Below, in pieces: positions 19,027 to 21,418 of a stretch of DNA of 21,418 nt. A model generated the notes under the pieces. The model ran no database searches. It saw only the letters and a program-made list of their open reading frames with translations, and was not told the origin of the DNA. The translations under genes and the position numbers were made by a program. Numbering within the stretch: the first letter of the stretch is position 1; every line of letters starts with the position of its first letter. The stretch is from Theodoxus fluviatilis. Taxonomy: Eukaryota > Mollusca > Gastropoda > Cycloneritida > Neritidae. The DNA is taken from the NCBI GenBank assembly GCA_034096865.1, contig JAWQFJ010019054.1:1-21418 (forward strand), in the 5' to 3' direction.

Positions 19027-19200
19027 CAGGACGAGGGCGAGGGCGAGGACGAGGGCGAGGGCGAGGGCGAGGGCGAGGGCGAGGGCGAGGGCGAGGGCGA
19101 GGACGAGGGCGAGGACGAGGGCGAGGACGAGGGCGAGGGCGAGGGCGAGGGCGAGGACTAGGACGAGGACTAAGACGAGGACGAGGACGAGGACTAGGAC
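19027..19200. repeat. GAGGGC/GAGGAC hexanucleotide array
   Basis: About 29 hexamers, mainly GAGGGC with GAGGAC variants (and a few ACTAGG changes at the right end), continue the GGA tract. In the plus frame it reads alternating Glu-Gly and Glu-Asp; on the minus strand Pro-Arg. This looks like mutation of a GGA array followed by expansion of the variant hexamer. Confidence 0.93.
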
Positions 19201-19490
19201 GAATCCGAAGAGGATGACGAGGAGGTGGACGAAGAGGAGGACGAGAAGGAGGAGAAACATTACAAGAACAGGAGCAGGAGGAACAGCTAAAGGACAGTTT
19301 TGCCAAGACGAGGAGCAAGAGCGATGGAAGGAAGAAACGTGGAGGAAGAGGCGTAGAAGGAGAAGCAAGGAATTGGACAGGAGGAATACAAGAGACGATA
19401 ATGACGATAAAGATGGAAAGGATCGAGTAGAGAAGAAATCAGAGACAGATACTGCGGAGAAAAATCAGGAGCAGCAGCAAAAAAAAAGTG
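19201..19490. repeat. Decayed purine-rich flank
   Basis: Irregular GAGGA, GAAGA and AGGAG motifs fade into unique sequence. An open frame of about 130 codons rich in Arg/Lys/Glu crosses it and is ascribed to composition. Confidence 0.65.
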
Positions 19491-20077
19491 TGGGTACTTT
19501 TCTCTCTCTCGTCTCTGTGGAAATCACGCATTTCCCAGCATGCACGCGCTATTTGCTAAGCGGAAGCCACTCCTGCCTGCCTGATATGTTCATTTTACAG
19601 AAAGAACCAGCTTGGTAGCAAGCCGCTGATTTATGTTGCCTCAGATTCCTATTGCCATGGGATAGTCTGCACAACTGTGGAGTTGTCATACTAGTCAACG
19701 GAATGCACTACGTGAGAATGTTCTTGTGCGTGTGTCTGCATGTGCATGTGTGTGCGCGCGCGCGCGCGTGTGTGTAGGGAGGCATGTAAGTTCGTTCCTT
19801 CAGGAATGATTGCTTGTGCGCAGGTATAAGCGCATATGTGCATGCTTGCGCTTTAAGACCGTCACACCCTGTGAAATAGAAACAGCTTTTAGATCATGGA
19901 ATGCACGTTTCCTTGGCTGCGATTACATACTTCATTGAACGTTTGATTTCCCCAAATTTACTTCATGATTTTGGACGAATTCTATTTTCCCAACATTTTT
20001 CTGATAATTTCTGCCCTTCAGCCAGTGGGAACGCTTCTTGCCTTCAACCCTCGCTCCAACTCCTCACAAGTCAATGT
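19491..20077. other. Mostly unique DNA with a short Z-DNA-prone block
   Basis: Only a TG-rich patch at about 19725-19777 stands out, with a (CG)n core at 19754-19768. No gene is supported. Confidence 0.5.
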
Positions 20078-20142
20078 CATCCCCCCCCCTCCCCTCCCTC
20101 CTCCCCCTCTCCCCTCTCCCCCCTCCCTCCCCCCCACCCCTT
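20078..20142. repeat. C/T-rich tract, G-quadruplex-prone on the minus strand
   Basis: Runs of C3-C8 separated by single T or CT recur across 65 bp (CCCCCCCCTCCCCTCCCTCC and onward). Several quadruplex-forming registers exist on the minus strand. Confidence 0.8.
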
Positions 20143-20321
20143 CGGTTTGAAAAAGACAATCGCTCAGTTTTAGAATTACTGACACAGAGACAAAGAAACG
20201 ACAAGCAAATGACAGTATTGGTTTATCAAAGCTCTATGCATAATACATCAATAGTTCATTTATATTCATCAACAATTCAAATCAAGATGTGCGTCGACGG
20301 CGGCGATACCATTCTAGTTCA

Positions 20322-20356
20322 CTAGAGACTTCGCCTGCTGGCGAAAGTGTCTCTAG
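20322..20356. other. 35-base bulged hairpin
   Basis: CTAGAGAC (20322-20329) pairs with GTCTCTAG (20349-20356), and TTCGCC (20330-20335) with GGCGAA (20340-20345). The loop is TGCT and AGT (20346-20348) is bulged out. Fourteen pairs in 35 bases is well above chance. It may be the remnant of a fold-back element or an RNA-level structure. Confidence 0.7.
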
Positions 20357-20366
20357 CACAGTTGAC

Positions 20367-20411
20367 ATCACGTGATGGAAGGTTTTCGTCCGAAATATGC
20401 AAATGAAGGTC
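20367..20411 (+). promoter_or_regulatory. E-box palindrome, octamer and nuclear-receptor half-site cluster
   Basis: ATCACGTGAT (20367-20376), a perfect 10-bp palindrome with a CACGTG core, is followed by the POU octamer ATGCAAAT (20397-20404) and AGGTCA (20406-20411). Each is a known transcription-factor motif and the grouping within 45 bp suggests an enhancer. No adjacent gene supports this directly. Confidence 0.3.
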
Positions 20412-21120
20412 ACACGAGAGGCTTGTGGGATAGCCGATCTGCTCCCTGACATACGCCGTTAAAGTAGTTCTAAGACTATTTCGCAAAAAACTCGTAACTT
20501 ACTCTTGTTGAGGCAATAAACAGGCGTTTATTCGATAAAATAAAATGTTTGTGTTGAAATGGAAGCAAGTTTTGACATCTGAATGATTTCTGTAAAACGT
20601 GGAGAAAAACATAGTATCAAAACGAACTATTGTTGGCGCAATGCAGTAATGCGAAGGGTCAAGTCTATTGCGTATTCATCGTGAACTGTGCCAGAGTCAT
20701 TTCTGACTCGGGTTCACAGAATGGCGTGATACTAAATGACTTCGACGAGTGCAAAATCAAAACACCTGTGAGCACCTAGCTGTGGCCTATTCTGCAGCTA
20801 TTCGTACACCGAGTTCGCTCGTTTTCACACTTTTTTCCTATCCTGCAAAATGATAACGGTGGCAGCAACAGCAATTGTATCGTCGCTGAGTGACACTGTT
20901 GATGAGCAGAAGACATCTTCAATAATGACGCGAAGAAACATACATGTAGATGATGAAGGGCGGAGTCAATTGATATGTTTCACAAAAACAAGTTTTACCA
21001 TGTGCGAACACCTCAGGTGAAACCACAAATTACAAAATTCCAGATCAGGGAAAGAGAAACAGCGCGTTTCTGTTTCCCCGGCCTTTAGCAAACGGTTAGG
21101 AATGTGTAAGAGTCACGCAT
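20412..21120. other. Unique sequence, no supported gene
   Basis: Nothing above background apart from an AATAAA near 20515 on the plus strand with no gene attached. Confidence 0.5.
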
Positions 21121-21128
21121 GTATGCAT

Positions 21129-21240
21129 CCGCCCGCCCGTCCGTCAGACTGACCTGTCAGTCATTCGCTCAGTCAGTCACTCAATCAGTCAATCACTCAA
21201 TCAATCACTCAGTCACTCAGTCATTTGGTCGGTCGGTCAG
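21129..21240. repeat. Imperfect CAGT/CAAT/CACT tetranucleotide array
   Basis: A CCCG/CCGT start, then mixed CAGT, CAAT and CACT tetramers, then GGTC repeats near 21228-21239. Copies are imperfect, so this is an old array. It lies immediately left of the inverted-repeat element. Confidence 0.85.
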
Positions 21241-21266
21241 TTAGTAGTCAGCGCCTATGTAATTGC

Positions 21267-21390
21267 CCATTCAGCGTGGCTGAGACTAGTGAATATAGTC
21301 TCAGCAACAGGTTGGTCACGTGATAGCCTTAATTCTTCCATAACATGCATACCATCGTTCTGAACACAAAGTCTCAGCCACGCTGAATGG
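21267..21390. mobile_element. Short element with 21-bp perfect terminal inverted repeats (MITE-like)
   Basis: The left end 21267-21287 (core CATTCAGCGTGGCTGAGAC) is an exact reverse complement of 21370-21390. Only 82 bp separate the arms, with no coding capacity, which fits a miniature inverted-repeat transposable element or a fold-back repeat. Just inside the left arm TGAGACTA and TAGTCTCA (21281-21288 and 21296-21303) form a second hairpin, repeating the inner part of the terminal repeat. TCACGTGA (21316-21323) lies in the middle. No target-site duplication could be confirmed, so the superfamily is unassigned. Confidence 0.7.
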
Positions 21391-21418
21391 CATATCGCAT
21401 CGTCAGTGTATTCCTCCA

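Overview
The window looks like animal nuclear DNA, most likely from a mollusc and plausibly a marine gastropod. It has no operons or dense coding. Instead it holds very abundant microsatellites, several minisatellites, a decayed LINE of the CR1/L2 group, short inverted-repeat elements, and a few exon-like islands with AG splice acceptors. The phylum is an inference from this repeat style and from a Ly6-type exon; no marker gene fixes it.

Layout. 1-2640 is almost all low-complexity DNA: degenerate CT/TA, CAC-type triplets with a 96-bp tandem unit, a 24-bp tandem unit, then a long (CCT)n tract. 2710-3227 has two plus-strand exon-like stretches behind good splice acceptors, the first with a frame break. 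3473-4376 holds a G-quadruplex-prone tract, (GT)n and (AAT)n/(AAC)n. 4377-5790 is a 5'-truncated, frameshifted minus-strand LINE whose 3' end abuts the AAT array. 6955-7116 is a CpG-rich promoter-like cluster (ETS, CRE, YY1-type motifs). 7439-8588 is CAC/CCG and then GGA repeats, followed by a probable dispersed repeat at 8635-8830. 9479-10250 is TG-rich and can form Z-DNA.

The best gene evidence is 11328-11467 on the minus strand: a terminal exon for the C-terminal half of a Ly6/uPAR (three-finger) domain, with a strong splice acceptor, a phase-1 boundary and minus-strand AATAAA signals downstream. A compound (CT)n(TA)n(TG)n microsatellite lies in the intron just upstream of it. The missing first part of the gene should lie to the right, at higher coordinates or outside the window. 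At 12657-13877 is a 56-bp minisatellite of about 22 units with two subfamilies, a short higher-order pattern and an internally duplicated unit.

14000-18500 is mostly unique sequence with regulatory-looking motif clusters, a 73-bp tandem duplication and a tRNA-like SINE candidate. 18531-19490 is another microsatellite block (CA, GA, GGA, a GAGGGC hexamer). 20322-21390 has a bulged hairpin, an E-box/octamer cluster, a tetranucleotide array and a small element with 21-bp perfect terminal inverted repeats.

Most long open frames here are by-products of triplet repeats that contain no stop codons. I do not see a new multigene system. The points most worth following are the Ly6 exon, the 56-bp satellite, the inverted-repeat element and the promoter-like islands.
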